Origin: Bacteroidota bacterium | GTDB lineage: Bacteria > Bacteroidota > Bacteroidia > UKL13-3 | Assembly: GCA_947460565.1 (NCBI GenBank) | Contig: CANHJJ010000149.1 | Location: 1-5,464, forward strand | Length of the DNA stretch: 5,464 bases | Direction: 5' to 3' | Shown: piece by piece, positions 1 through 5,464 of the stretch | How positions within the stretch are numbered: position 1 is the first letter of the stretch | Layout of the letters: each line of letters begins with the position of its first letter | Translations under genes and position numbers: made by a program | The notes under the pieces: model-generated | Told to the model about the DNA's origin: nothing | Database searches by the model: none | Seen by the model: only the letters and a program-made list of their open reading frames with translations

Positions 1-477
1 GCCTTTGATAAAGGAGATGCCAAATTGGGTTTAAGTTCACAAGAGTCATCCTTCAACGATAACCAAGTACATGCTTTTTGTGGCACACCTACAAACGATT
101 TCACAAGCGATAATCCTTCGAAGAAAGTGGGTGTATACCCCAACCCTTATTCAACCACAGCCGCTTGGGATGGTGTGGGAAGCAGGGACAGAAAATTGTA
201 CTTCTATAACCTACCTAACAGATGCGAGATAACCATATACACCACAAGTGGTGATGTACTTTCAAGTATGTTTCATGATGCTAAAAACTACAAAGGTGAA
301 AACATCAGGTGGTTTGATAAATATGCGCAAGGCACCATTAGCATGAGTGGTGGAGAGCATGCTTGGGATTTACTCACCAATAATAAAACACAGGTTTCTA
401 CTGGGATATATATGTTTAGTGTAAAAGATTTGCAGAGCGGAAATATTTCAACGGGCAACTTTGCCATTTTAAAATAA
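1..477 (+). CDS. C-terminal fragment of a T9SS-exported surface/secreted protein (5' end outside window)
   Basis: The frame is open from the first base, so this is the last 158 residues of a longer protein whose start is upstream. A TTG at position 25 is only an internal codon. Residues 43-158 form a beta-rich tail: a VGVYPNPY motif (43-50), a strand/turn segment RKLYFYNLP (64-72), ITIYTTSGDVL (77-87), AWDLL (121-125), then STGIYMFSVKD (133-143) and a final GNFAILK. The YPNPY opening, the GIYxFxV strand and the Lys at the extreme C-terminus are the layout of T9SS sorting domains, specifically the FlgD-like variant found on large surface proteins of Bacteroidota and relatives. Such a tail directs export across the outer membrane and is usually cleaved. 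The function of the missing N-terminal part cannot be told. The next gene begins 22 bp downstream on the same strand and also carries a T9SS tail, which suggests one operon. Confidence 0.85.
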   Translation, partial: AFDKGDAKLGLSSQESSFNDNQVHAFCGTPTNDFTSDNPSKKVGVYPNPYSTTAAWDGVGSRDRKLYFYNLPNRCEITIYTTSGDVLSSMFHDAKNYKGENIRWFDKYAQGTISMSGGEHAWDLLTNNKTQVSTGIYMFSVKDLQSGNISTGNFAILK

Positions 478-499
478 ACAATCAACAACAAAAACAAAT

Positions 500-3211
500 A
501 TGAAAAAAGTTCTATTACTTTTAAGTTTTGCGGTGGCTGCCTTTGTGTTAAAGGCGCAAAATCCGTATCCAATCATCCCTCTTGATTCAGTTCAGAGAAC
601 CTCTTTTGCGAAACTATCGCAAAACCCTCCTATCGATTCACCTGATTACGTTTCACCTCGTGTGAATGCTCGCTATGGCGATACAGTGAGAATTGAAGGT
701 TATGTATTATTCGATCCTCGTTACTATGGATTAAGTATAAGCCGTAAGTCAACTATACTTGTAAAAGACACCATAGGCGGTGCTTGGGGTGGTGTTGAAG
801 TCATTTGTGACCCTGCTGTGGTAGGCATGGGTAATGGTGTTGGTCCATTAACAACCCTTATCAATGATAACTCTTTTTATGATAATGTTAAGCCTGGATA
901 CAAAGTAAGAGTAACTGGTATTATTAGAGCTGCTTTTACATCAGGTTCGGCTCAATACAATACCCAATTGTATCTATTAAAAGGTACTAGCAAATGGAAC
1001 AATGGTGTGGAGGTAATTGATTTTGGTCCTAACAAACTAAATCCTGTGGTTCTTCCTATTGATTCAATCACAACTGGAAATCCTATTACAGGTTTCAATG
1101 TTAACAAAAGCATTGGCGAAAAATGGGAAGGTGTGTATGTTGAATTAAGAAATGTGAGTGTTTATAACGACAGAGCAGCAAGCGGTGCTTCAAGATGGAC
1201 ATGGTCGGTAACCGATAAATCTGGTAATGCTATCAGCATCCGCGACTATTCAGGATACTACAGAAATGATGCCTTAACAGCAGATTCAGTTTTTGGTGCT
1301 AACAACAAAAGATTTACACCTCCGCCTATTGGTAAAAGTTTTGCTTACCTGAGAGGGGTTATACAGGAATATAGTTTGCAAGGTGCAACCAGATATGGCA
1401 TTGCTCCATTATATACAAATGATTTAGGTCCGGCTTTGTATACTCCTCCAACTATTGCTGCTAGGGCAAGAACGCCTGTGGCTCCTAGTTCATCAGATAG
1501 TATCCGTTTCACTTATAAAATTCAACAAAATGATGCTGCTTTAGGATATGCAAGGGTGTTTTATTCTAAACCAAATGATAATACATTATTCGATTCTGTT
1601 TCTTTAACAAAAGTAGTGGTAGGTATTGATACAGGTTGGACGGCTCAAATAGCTCCAATGCCTGATGGTAGTCAAATTTACTATTACATCAAAGCTTATG
1701 ATGTAAATGATATTGCTAACAAAGACACTTTCGGCACGGCTAAATCATTTATTGTAAGAGATGGTGGTATTACCAACATCAGACAATTACAATTTAGCAC
1801 TTACAATAACAATTCTTCAATATTCAACGGTGATTCTGCTATCACCAACATGAACATTAGAGCACTTGTTACATCTAATGATATGTTGCAAGGTGCTGCC
1901 ATTAATTTTGCTACAGTTCAGCAAGGCACAGGTGCTAATGCTGCCATCATTGTAAACAGAAAATTAGGTGATGCAACTTCGACTTGGGCTCAAGGTGATT
2001 CAGTATTAATCACAGCGGGTAAAGTAATAGAAGCGGGTAACATGACTACTTTGAATGATGTTTCAGCCACAAAAATAAGCAGTAACCATCCTGTTCCAGC
2101 TCCTATCAACACATTAAACATCGATACTTTGGCATTATGGAATAGCGATGCTAGACCGGTGGGTGCAAGACAAAATTTCAATGCATGGGAAGGTCAAGTA
2201 ATTGGTTTTGACACCAACTATGTAGTAAGCAGCAACCCTGATGGTCCTGCAAGTGATTTCCAAGAATTCAGTTTATCAAACGATAAAAATGCTAGCCTAA
2301 GTTTTAGAGTAAACGATTTAGGTGGTAACTACAGAAATACCAAATTCAATGCAGCTTTGAAAAATGGGCAAAAAGCATTTAGAACTGCTGGTATTTTATA
2401 CTTCTTAAATGGTAATTGGAAAATAAATCCACGCAGCTTGGCTGACCTAGATATTGATACTGTAATGCCACGTATTAAAGTGAAAGGAGCTAATCCAAAA
2501 ACAGTACTGTTGGGTACATCCTATACAGATGCAGGCGCAACAGCAACCGATAACAATGTGGTTGTAAGTATGACAAGCAGCGGAACCGTTGACGTAAATA
2601 CTTTGGGTGTTTACAAAATTACATACATCGCTACTGACTTGGCCTTATTAACTGATACTGCTTATAGAACAGTAACGGTTGCCAATACAGATGTTACTAA
2701 GCCTGTTATTTCATTAAAAGGAAATAACCCAGATACCTTAATTATCAATACGAGCTACGTTGATCCAGGTGCAAAAGCAATAGATGATGTGGAAGATGAT
2801 ATCTCATCAAAAATTATTAGAACAGGTAGCATTGATTCATCAGTGATTGGTACATACGTTCTTACTTATACAGTGAGTGATCTAGCGGGTAACACAGCTT
2901 CAAAAACCAGAACTGTAATCGTAGGATTCAGAACCAGTATTAACGAAAACGACTTGCAATCTGCTAATATTTTGGTTTATCCTTCACCGGCTAACAATGT
3001 ATTGTTTGTTGAAGCTTCAGGATACAAATCATTACCACTACAAGTTACTTTAACTGATTTATTAGGCAGAGACATCATCTCTAAACAAATAAACAGCAAA
3101 CAAGTGAAAGAAGAATTTGATGTAACCAATTTAAAAAATGGCATCTACTTCATCACTTTAAGCAACGATGCAGGAAGTAAATCTATTAAGTTTGTGGTGA
3201 GCGGTAAATAA
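500..3211 (+). CDS. Large secreted multi-domain protein with DUF5011-type Ig repeats and T9SS type A sorting domain
   Basis: The 903-residue protein starts at an ATG followed by a classic signal peptide (MKK, hydrophobic 4-17, probable cut after KAQ at 18-20). Residues about 55-310 are beta-rich and look like two OB-fold-like units (DTVRIEGYVLF at 61-71; KVRVTGII at 135-142; WEGVYVELRNVSV at 209-221). Residues about 315-420 resemble an Ig/FN3 module ending in IYYYIKAYD. Residues about 425-650 repeat the OB-like pattern (GDSVLITAGKV at 499-509; WEGQVIGFD at 563-571). Two tandem DUF5011/HYR-like Ig modules follow (about 656-727 and 734-808), both with the GxxYxDxGAxAxD signature and a GxYxxxYxxxDxA end. 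Residues 813-903 are a T9SS type A tail (VYPSPANN 826-833; LLGRDI 854-859; LKNGIYFI 878-885; final Lys). I see no catalytic motif, so adhesion, matrix or binding roles are inferences. Probably co-transcribed with the preceding gene; a strong terminator follows. Confidence 0.9.
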   Translation: MKKVLLLLSFAVAAFVLKAQNPYPIIPLDSVQRTSFAKLSQNPPIDSPDYVSPRVNARYGDTVRIEGYVLFDPRYYGLSISRKSTILVKDTIGGAWGGVEVICDPAVVGMGNGVGPLTTLINDNSFYDNVKPGYKVRVTGIIRAAFTSGSAQYNTQLYLLKGTSKWNNGVEVIDFGPNKLNPVVLPIDSITTGNPITGFNVNKSIGEKWEGVYVELRNVSVYNDRAASGASRWTWSVTDKSGNAISIRDYSGYYRNDALTADSVFGANNKRFTPPPIGKSFAYLRGVIQEYSLQGATRYGIAPLYTNDLGPALYTPPTIAARARTPVAPSSSDSIRFTYKIQQNDAALGYARVFYSKPNDNTLFDSVSLTKVVVGIDTGWTAQIAPMPDGSQIYYYIKAYDVNDIANKDTFGTAKSFIVRDGGITNIRQLQFSTYNNNSSIFNGDSAITNMNIRALVTSNDMLQGAAINFATVQQGTGANAAIIVNRKLGDATSTWAQGDSVLITAGKVIEAGNMTTLNDVSATKISSNHPVPAPINTLNIDTLALWNSDARPVGARQNFNAWEGQVIGFDTNYVVSSNPDGPASDFQEFSLSNDKNASLSFRVNDLGGNYRNTKFNAALKNGQKAFRTAGILYFLNGNWKINPRSLADLDIDTVMPRIKVKGANPKTVLLGTSYTDAGATATDNNVVVSMTSSGTVDVNTLGVYKITYIATDLALLTDTAYRTVTVANTDVTKPVISLKGNNPDTLIINTSYVDPGAKAIDDVEDDISSKIIRTGSIDSSVIGTYVLTYTVSDLAGNTASKTRTVIVGFRTSINENDLQSANILVYPSPANNVLFVEASGYKSLPLQVTLTDLLGRDIISKQINSKQVKEEFDVTNLKNGIYFITLSNDAGSKSIKFVVSGK

Positions 3212-3232
3212 GCCAATCACAATTTACATATT

Positions 3233-3270
3233 AAAGGCTGTTTCAGAAATGAAGCAGCCTTTTTTTATTT
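3233..3270 (+). terminator. Rho-independent terminator after the secreted-protein gene
   Basis: The left arm AAAGGCTGTTTC (3233-3244) pairs with GAAGCAGCCTTT (3251-3262) over 12 bp, with a single wobble/mismatch position (T3241 opposite G3254, a G-U pair in RNA) and a 6-nt loop AGAAAT. The right arm runs into seven consecutive T (3260-3266) and then ATTT. It begins 21 bp after the stop codon at 3211. This is a textbook intrinsic terminator and should end the T9SS-protein transcript before the glycosyltransferase gene. Confidence 0.93.
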
Positions 3271-3298
3271 GGCAATTCCACTTAATTTGCGCTTCACA

Positions 3299-4195
3299 AT
3301 GCTATCCATCTTAATACCCAATCACAACTACCCTGTTGAGCACTTGGTGGCTTCTTTATACCATCAATTGCAAAAGCTGGAGATTGAATGGGAAATAAGA
3401 TGCTATGAGGATGGTTCGGATGAAGAGTGTTATCTGCAAAACAAAGAGGCATTGGCGCTAATACCCCATTTGCATCATCAATTTATAAGAAAAAATATAG
3501 GGCGTGCAGCCATTCGGAACAAGTTAGCCAAAGATGCTAAATACCCCTACCTATTATTTATTGACTCTGATATGCAATGTGAAGGTGAGGATTTTATTGC
3601 AAACTATTTGAAGCATAAAAATGAAGCAGATGCCATTTATGGTGGGGTTTCATACAGTGATAAAAAACCTAAAAGTAATCACCTTCTTCGTTGGCATTAT
3701 GGAAGGCAAAGGGAGTCAATAACAGCAGCCATTAGAAATAGCCATCCATACATAAGTGTTAAAACATGTAATCTTTTGATAAAAAAAGAACTTATGTTGG
3801 AATGCCCCTTTGATGAACGATTGAAAAAATACGGGCATGAAGACACCCTGCACGCCATATCTTTAAGTAAAAAGCAAGCAAGTATATTTCATATTGAAAA
3901 CCCTCTGCTGCACCAAGGATTAGAGGATACAGAGCTCTTTTTAGAGAAAAGCAAAATGGCGATGCAAAACTTGGCTGTGATGATGGACCGTGATGAACAA
4001 ATGTTGGATGAGATAAACATTGTAAGGTTCTACAGAAAAATCAAGAAAATGGGTATATCAAATTGGCTCTTGTTTGGATTTTTTATGGCGGAGCCCTTGG
4101 TTGTTTTCATTCTAAAATCACCACTCCCTTTTCTATATTTTTATGATGTATATAAATTGGGCTACCTTATAAAGGCTTGTAATGAAAAGTCATAA
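3299..4195 (+). CDS. Family 2 (GT-A fold) glycosyltransferase
   Basis: The 298-residue protein transfers a sugar from a nucleotide-sugar donor; acceptor and donor are not determinable. The N-terminus MLSILIPNHNY is the canonical first beta strand of GT2 enzymes, so ATG 3299 is chosen. An in-frame TTG at 3269 would add ten residues that family members lack, and it lies inside the upstream terminator's T tail. Visible motifs in order: EDGS (37-40, nucleotide-binding), NIGRAAIRN (66-74, the conserved segment before the metal site), IDSDM (88-92, the DxD-type metal/donor site), and YGHEDT (178-183, the usual catalytic-base ED region). Residues about 255-285 are strongly hydrophobic (NWLLFGFF, then PLVVFIL), suggesting membrane attachment near the C-terminus. 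The length is normal for single-domain GT2 proteins. It is separated from the gene before by a terminator and from the gene after by 105 bp, so it may be a single-gene unit. No polysaccharide cluster is visible here. Confidence 0.9.
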   Translation: MLSILIPNHNYPVEHLVASLYHQLQKLEIEWEIRCYEDGSDEECYLQNKEALALIPHLHHQFIRKNIGRAAIRNKLAKDAKYPYLLFIDSDMQCEGEDFIANYLKHKNEADAIYGGVSYSDKKPKSNHLLRWHYGRQRESITAAIRNSHPYISVKTCNLLIKKELMLECPFDERLKKYGHEDTLHAISLSKKQASIFHIENPLLHQGLEDTELFLEKSKMAMQNLAVMMDRDEQMLDEINIVRFYRKIKKMGISNWLLFGFFMAEPLVVFILKSPLPFLYFYDVYKLGYLIKACNEKS

Positions 4196-4230
4196 AACCG
4201 GTTGCACCTTAACTTTTTAGCGGGTTAAAA

Positions 4231-4264
4231 TTTGTGGTATTTGATTAAAATATGATTAATCTTG
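4231..4264 (+). promoter_or_regulatory. Possible Bacteroidota-type promoter for the coiled-coil gene
   Basis: The phylum's main sigma factor uses a -33 TTTG and a -7 TAnnTTTG box. Here TTTG (4231-4234) is followed after 22 nt by TAATCTTG (4257-4264), which differs from the -7 consensus at one position. The usual spacing is about 19-21 nt, so the match is imperfect. It would give a 5' leader of about 30 nt before ATG 4301. A TATAAT string at 4285-4290 lies too near the start codon to be the natural choice. Confidence 0.3.
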
Positions 4265-4300
4265 TGGCGTGTTTTTCAAACACTTATAATTATAAAGCTT

Positions 4301-5098
4301 ATGAAAAAGTTTCTTACTCTATTGTTCATTTTGGTGTGCTATATCCACAGCGATGCCCAACCAAAAATAAATCGTGCACCTGTGCCTGCTGCTGCTGTAG
4401 CGCCTGTTAAACCCAAAGGGCCTATCCCCTATTTATTAAAAAAAGATTTTGATGAAATATTGATGGGCTTGAAAGCAGATATTAGCAAAGCCACTTCATC
4501 TAATAACTCTTTGCGAAATAGCATTGCCTCAAAAGATGCCCAAATCAATAAATTGTCTGAGGATTTGAAGAAGATTGAAGAAACACTGAACTCAACTAGC
4601 ATGGAGGTTGAAAATACTTCTGATTCGCTAAACAAAACACGCTTTTCGCTGGATGAGTTGCAAAGAATAAACGACAATCATTTTGTGACGATTGAAAATG
4701 CCCAGGCTAAAACCAATAATACCATTTGGATAGCACTGGGAATAGCTGCTGTAATCGCCTTACTCATTAGCCTATTTTTCAATTTCTTGAGCACTAAAAA
4801 AATTCACGCATTGAAAAACGATTTAATCCTTCTTTCAAGCAAACTTGAAACTACATTAGATGCTAAAATTAATTCGGTGCTAATAGAAAACAAAGAGGCT
4901 ATTGATGCTGCCAAGGAGCAACAACAATATTATGCTGAAAGGCTTGTGAATTCGGTAAAAAATGATATTGCATCTACTAAAATTGATATTGAAAATGTGG
5001 CTAAACAAAATCACAAACAAAATGAAGTGATTGCTCAACTGCATGATATCATAAATACCAAAGAAGACAAGAAAATAGAACCCAATCCAGAAGGGTAA
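4301..5098 (+). CDS. Membrane-anchored coiled-coil protein with signal peptide, function unknown
   Basis: I do not recognise a family for this 265-residue protein. ATG 4301 is chosen because it begins a clean signal peptide (MKKFLTLLFILVCYIHSDAQ, probable cut after residue 20). An in-frame TTG at 4262 would bury this behind 13 extra residues. After cleavage comes a Pro/Ala-rich linker (about 26-43), then a helical, heptad-like stretch (about 48-125) rich in Lys, Glu, Asn and Ser, with IASKDAQINKLSEDLKKIEE at 75-94. A hydrophobic segment at about 142-163 (IWIALGIAA through LFFNFL) is a good transmembrane helix, followed by basic STKKIHALK. The tail (165-250) is again helical and coiled-coil-like, ending in a charged EDKKIEPNPEG. 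The predicted topology is a periplasmic coiled coil, one membrane pass and a cytoplasmic coiled coil. A scaffold, envelope-spanning or signalling role is only a guess. No enzyme motif is visible and cysteine is confined to the signal peptide (C13). Confidence 0.82.
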   Translation: MKKFLTLLFILVCYIHSDAQPKINRAPVPAAAVAPVKPKGPIPYLLKKDFDEILMGLKADISKATSSNNSLRNSIASKDAQINKLSEDLKKIEETLNSTSMEVENTSDSLNKTRFSLDELQRINDNHFVTIENAQAKTNNTIWIALGIAAVIALLISLFFNFLSTKKIHALKNDLILLSSKLETTLDAKINSVLIENKEAIDAAKEQQQYYAERLVNSVKNDIASTKIDIENVAKQNHKQNEVIAQLHDIINTKEDKKIEPNPEG

Positions 5099-5117
5099 AT
5101 GTTACCATGACAGTTCT

Positions 5118-5181
5118 AGCGGAGTCGGGAACGAAACAATGAGGTAGGTTTTGGCCATTTGGCAACTCCGCTCAATGAGCG
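5118..5181. repeat. Overlapping inverted repeats forming two mutually exclusive hairpins
   Basis: AGCGGAGT (5118-5125) has its exact reverse complement ACTCCGCT at 5165-5172, an 8-bp stem around a 39-nt loop. The right arm overlaps a second perfect palindrome, CGCTCA-A-TGAGCG (5169-5181), sharing bases 5169-5172, so the two folds cannot coexist. No protein frame explains this sequence. It looks like part of an intergenic repeat element. Confidence 0.6.
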
Positions 5182-5193
5182 TTTGTATGTGTT

Positions 5194-5223
5194 GGCCTCA
5201 TCAGGCCTCATCAGGCCTCATCC
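5194..5223. repeat. Three tandem copies of a 10-bp unit (GGCCTCATCA)
   Basis: Units are 5194-5203, 5204-5213 and 5214-5223. The first two are identical and the third differs only in its last base (C for A). Two of the junctions create AGGCCT palindromes. The copy number could vary between strains by slippage. The repeat abuts the strong palindrome that begins at 5228. Confidence 0.9.
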
Positions 5224-5225
5224 CC

Positions 5226-5250
5226 TGCCCTTCTCCTAAGGAGAAGGGTG
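5226..5250 (+). repeat. REP-like palindrome (CCCTTCTCCT / AGGAGAAGGG)
   Basis: A 10-base arm (5228-5237) and its exact reverse complement (5239-5248) surround a single central A. As RNA this folds as a 9-bp stem with a UAA loop, and two flanking G-U pairs (5226-5250, 5227-5249) extend it only on the plus strand. There is no T run after it in either direction, so it is not a normal intrinsic terminator. From memory, similar CCCCTTCTCC...GGAGAAGGGG palindromes occur as dispersed intergenic repeats in several bacterial genomes; I cannot verify copies here. Confidence 0.65.
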
Positions 5251-5337
5251 TAGCATTTGGGTAGTTGATTAACAAGTTTATGTGGTATTAGATGCTTCGC
5301 TTCATTGCATTTTGCTGAGTAGGTCGAAAGGCCGCCA

Positions 5338-5375
5338 TAAGAAACAAGTAAGGCCGCCCTTGAATGGCAGCCTTA
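5338..5375 (-). terminator. Probable terminator hairpin of the minus-strand gene
   Basis: Read on the minus strand, TAAGGCTGCC (5375-5366) pairs with GGCGGCCTTA (5358-5349) around the loop ATTCAAG, giving 10 pairs including one G-U. On the plus strand the same position is a C-A mismatch, so the fold suits minus-strand RNA better. It is followed on that strand by the moderately T-rich ACTTGTTTCTTA. It starts about 27 bp past the minus-strand stop. The T tract is interrupted, so termination strength is uncertain. Confidence 0.6.
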
Positions 5376-5401
5376 ATTAATTCTTTACTAAAAAGGCAAA
5401 A

Positions 5402-5464
5402 CTATTTTAACTGATTCTCGATCGCGTCTTTGCCAATACGTAAATAATTTGCTGCTTCATCAAC
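5402..5464 (-). CDS. C-terminal end of a minus-strand gene, unidentified (5' end outside window)
   Basis: On the minus strand the frame is open from the window edge and reads VDEAANYLRIGKDAIENQLK before a TAG stop (5404-5402). Only 20 residues are visible. They look like helix-turn-helix or other helical sequence: the AAxxLxIxK pattern is seen in excisionase-like and Fis-like DNA-binding helices, but it is far too short for assignment. Support for a real gene comes from the protein-like composition, the hairpin just downstream on the same strand, and the absence of a plus-strand gene here. It converges with the coiled-coil gene. Confidence 0.5.
   Translation of the reverse strand, partial: VDEAANYLRIGKDAIENQLK

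Larger units (their letters stand above)
5099..5401. other. Non-coding convergent intergenic region, 303 bp
   Basis: No convincing gene is present on either strand between the coiled-coil gene and the minus-strand gene. It contains, in order: overlapping inverted repeats (5118-5181), a tandem triplet (5194-5223), a palindrome (5226-5250), an apparently unstructured A/T-richer part (5251-5320), a small GGTC-GAAA-GGCC hairpin with a GNRA-type loop (5322-5333), two direct copies of AAGGCCGCC (5328-5336 and 5350-5358), and a hairpin (5349-5375). No terminator lies immediately after the stop at 5098, so the plus-strand transcript probably runs into this structured block. Confidence 0.7.

Noticed and set aside
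288..572. Antisense open frame of 94 codons on the minus strand
   Set aside because: It spans the junction of two well-supported plus-strand genes, and its product has no recognisable domain.
1990..2181. Antisense open frame of 63 codons on the minus strand
   Set aside because: It is fully inside the secreted-protein gene and has no recognisable protein features.
3268..3289. Promoter for the glycosyltransferase (TTAATTTG at 3282-3289 as a -7 box)
   Set aside because: It has one mismatch to TAnnTTTG, no TTTG at the correct upstream distance, and would leave only a 9-nt leader.
3269..3298. TTG start giving a ten-residue longer glycosyltransferase
   Set aside because: It lies in the tail of the intrinsic terminator, and the added residues precede the canonical GT2 first strand that starts exactly at ATG 3299.
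4196..4230. Terminator after the glycosyltransferase gene
   Set aside because: Only weak 5-bp pairings such as TTAAC/GTTAA and the small AACCGGTT palindrome are seen, with no T run following a stable stem.
4262..4300. TTG start giving 13 extra residues on the coiled-coil protein
   Set aside because: It would hide a clean signal peptide beginning at ATG 4301 and would overlap the only plausible promoter.
4429..4677. Antisense open frame of 82 codons on the minus strand
   Set aside because: It is the shadow of the coiled-coil gene; its Ser/Phe/Leu-rich product reflects the complement of Lys/Glu/Asn codons.
5194..5223. CRISPR-like array
   Set aside because: The units are only 10 bp and directly adjacent with no spacers, and no cas genes are present.

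Overview
The window looks like chromosomal DNA from a Bacteroidota bacterium. Two adjacent genes encode proteins with C-terminal sorting domains of the type IX secretion system (T9SS), which is confined to that phylum and close relatives. The DNA is A+T-rich. The starts I chose have A/T-rich leaders with no Shine-Dalgarno sequence, which is also typical of the phylum. I cannot place it below phylum with confidence; a Chitinophagales/Sphingobacteriales-like relative is a guess.

Layout. Positions 1-477 hold the 3' end of a large secreted protein with a T9SS-type beta-sandwich tail. After 22 bp comes a complete 903-residue secreted, multi-domain protein (500-3211) with a signal peptide, OB-like and Ig/FN3-like beta modules, two tandem DUF5011-type Ig modules and a type A T9SS tail. 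The two are probably co-transcribed, and a strong intrinsic terminator (3233-3270) closes this unit. A family 2 glycosyltransferase follows (3299-4195); its apparent upstream TTG start lies in the terminator tail and is rejected. A 105-bp gap with a possible Bacteroidota-type promoter precedes a small membrane-anchored coiled-coil protein (4301-5098).

Positions 5099-5401 are non-coding and rich in structure: an 8-bp inverted repeat that overlaps a second palindrome, a triplicated 10-bp tandem repeat, a near-perfect 10-bp-arm palindrome, and a terminator-like hairpin for a convergent minus-strand gene. Only the last 20 codons of that gene (5402-5464) are in the window. The arrangement resembles a dispersed REP-like intergenic repeat between two convergent genes.

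Functionally, the first two genes form a cell-surface/secreted protein unit. The glycosyltransferase could act on surface polysaccharide or on glycosylation, but nothing here ties it to the secreted proteins. The coiled-coil protein has no recognisable function. I see no defence system, CRISPR array, transposase or RNA gene. The least explained parts are the repeat-rich intergenic block and the orphan coiled-coil membrane protein.
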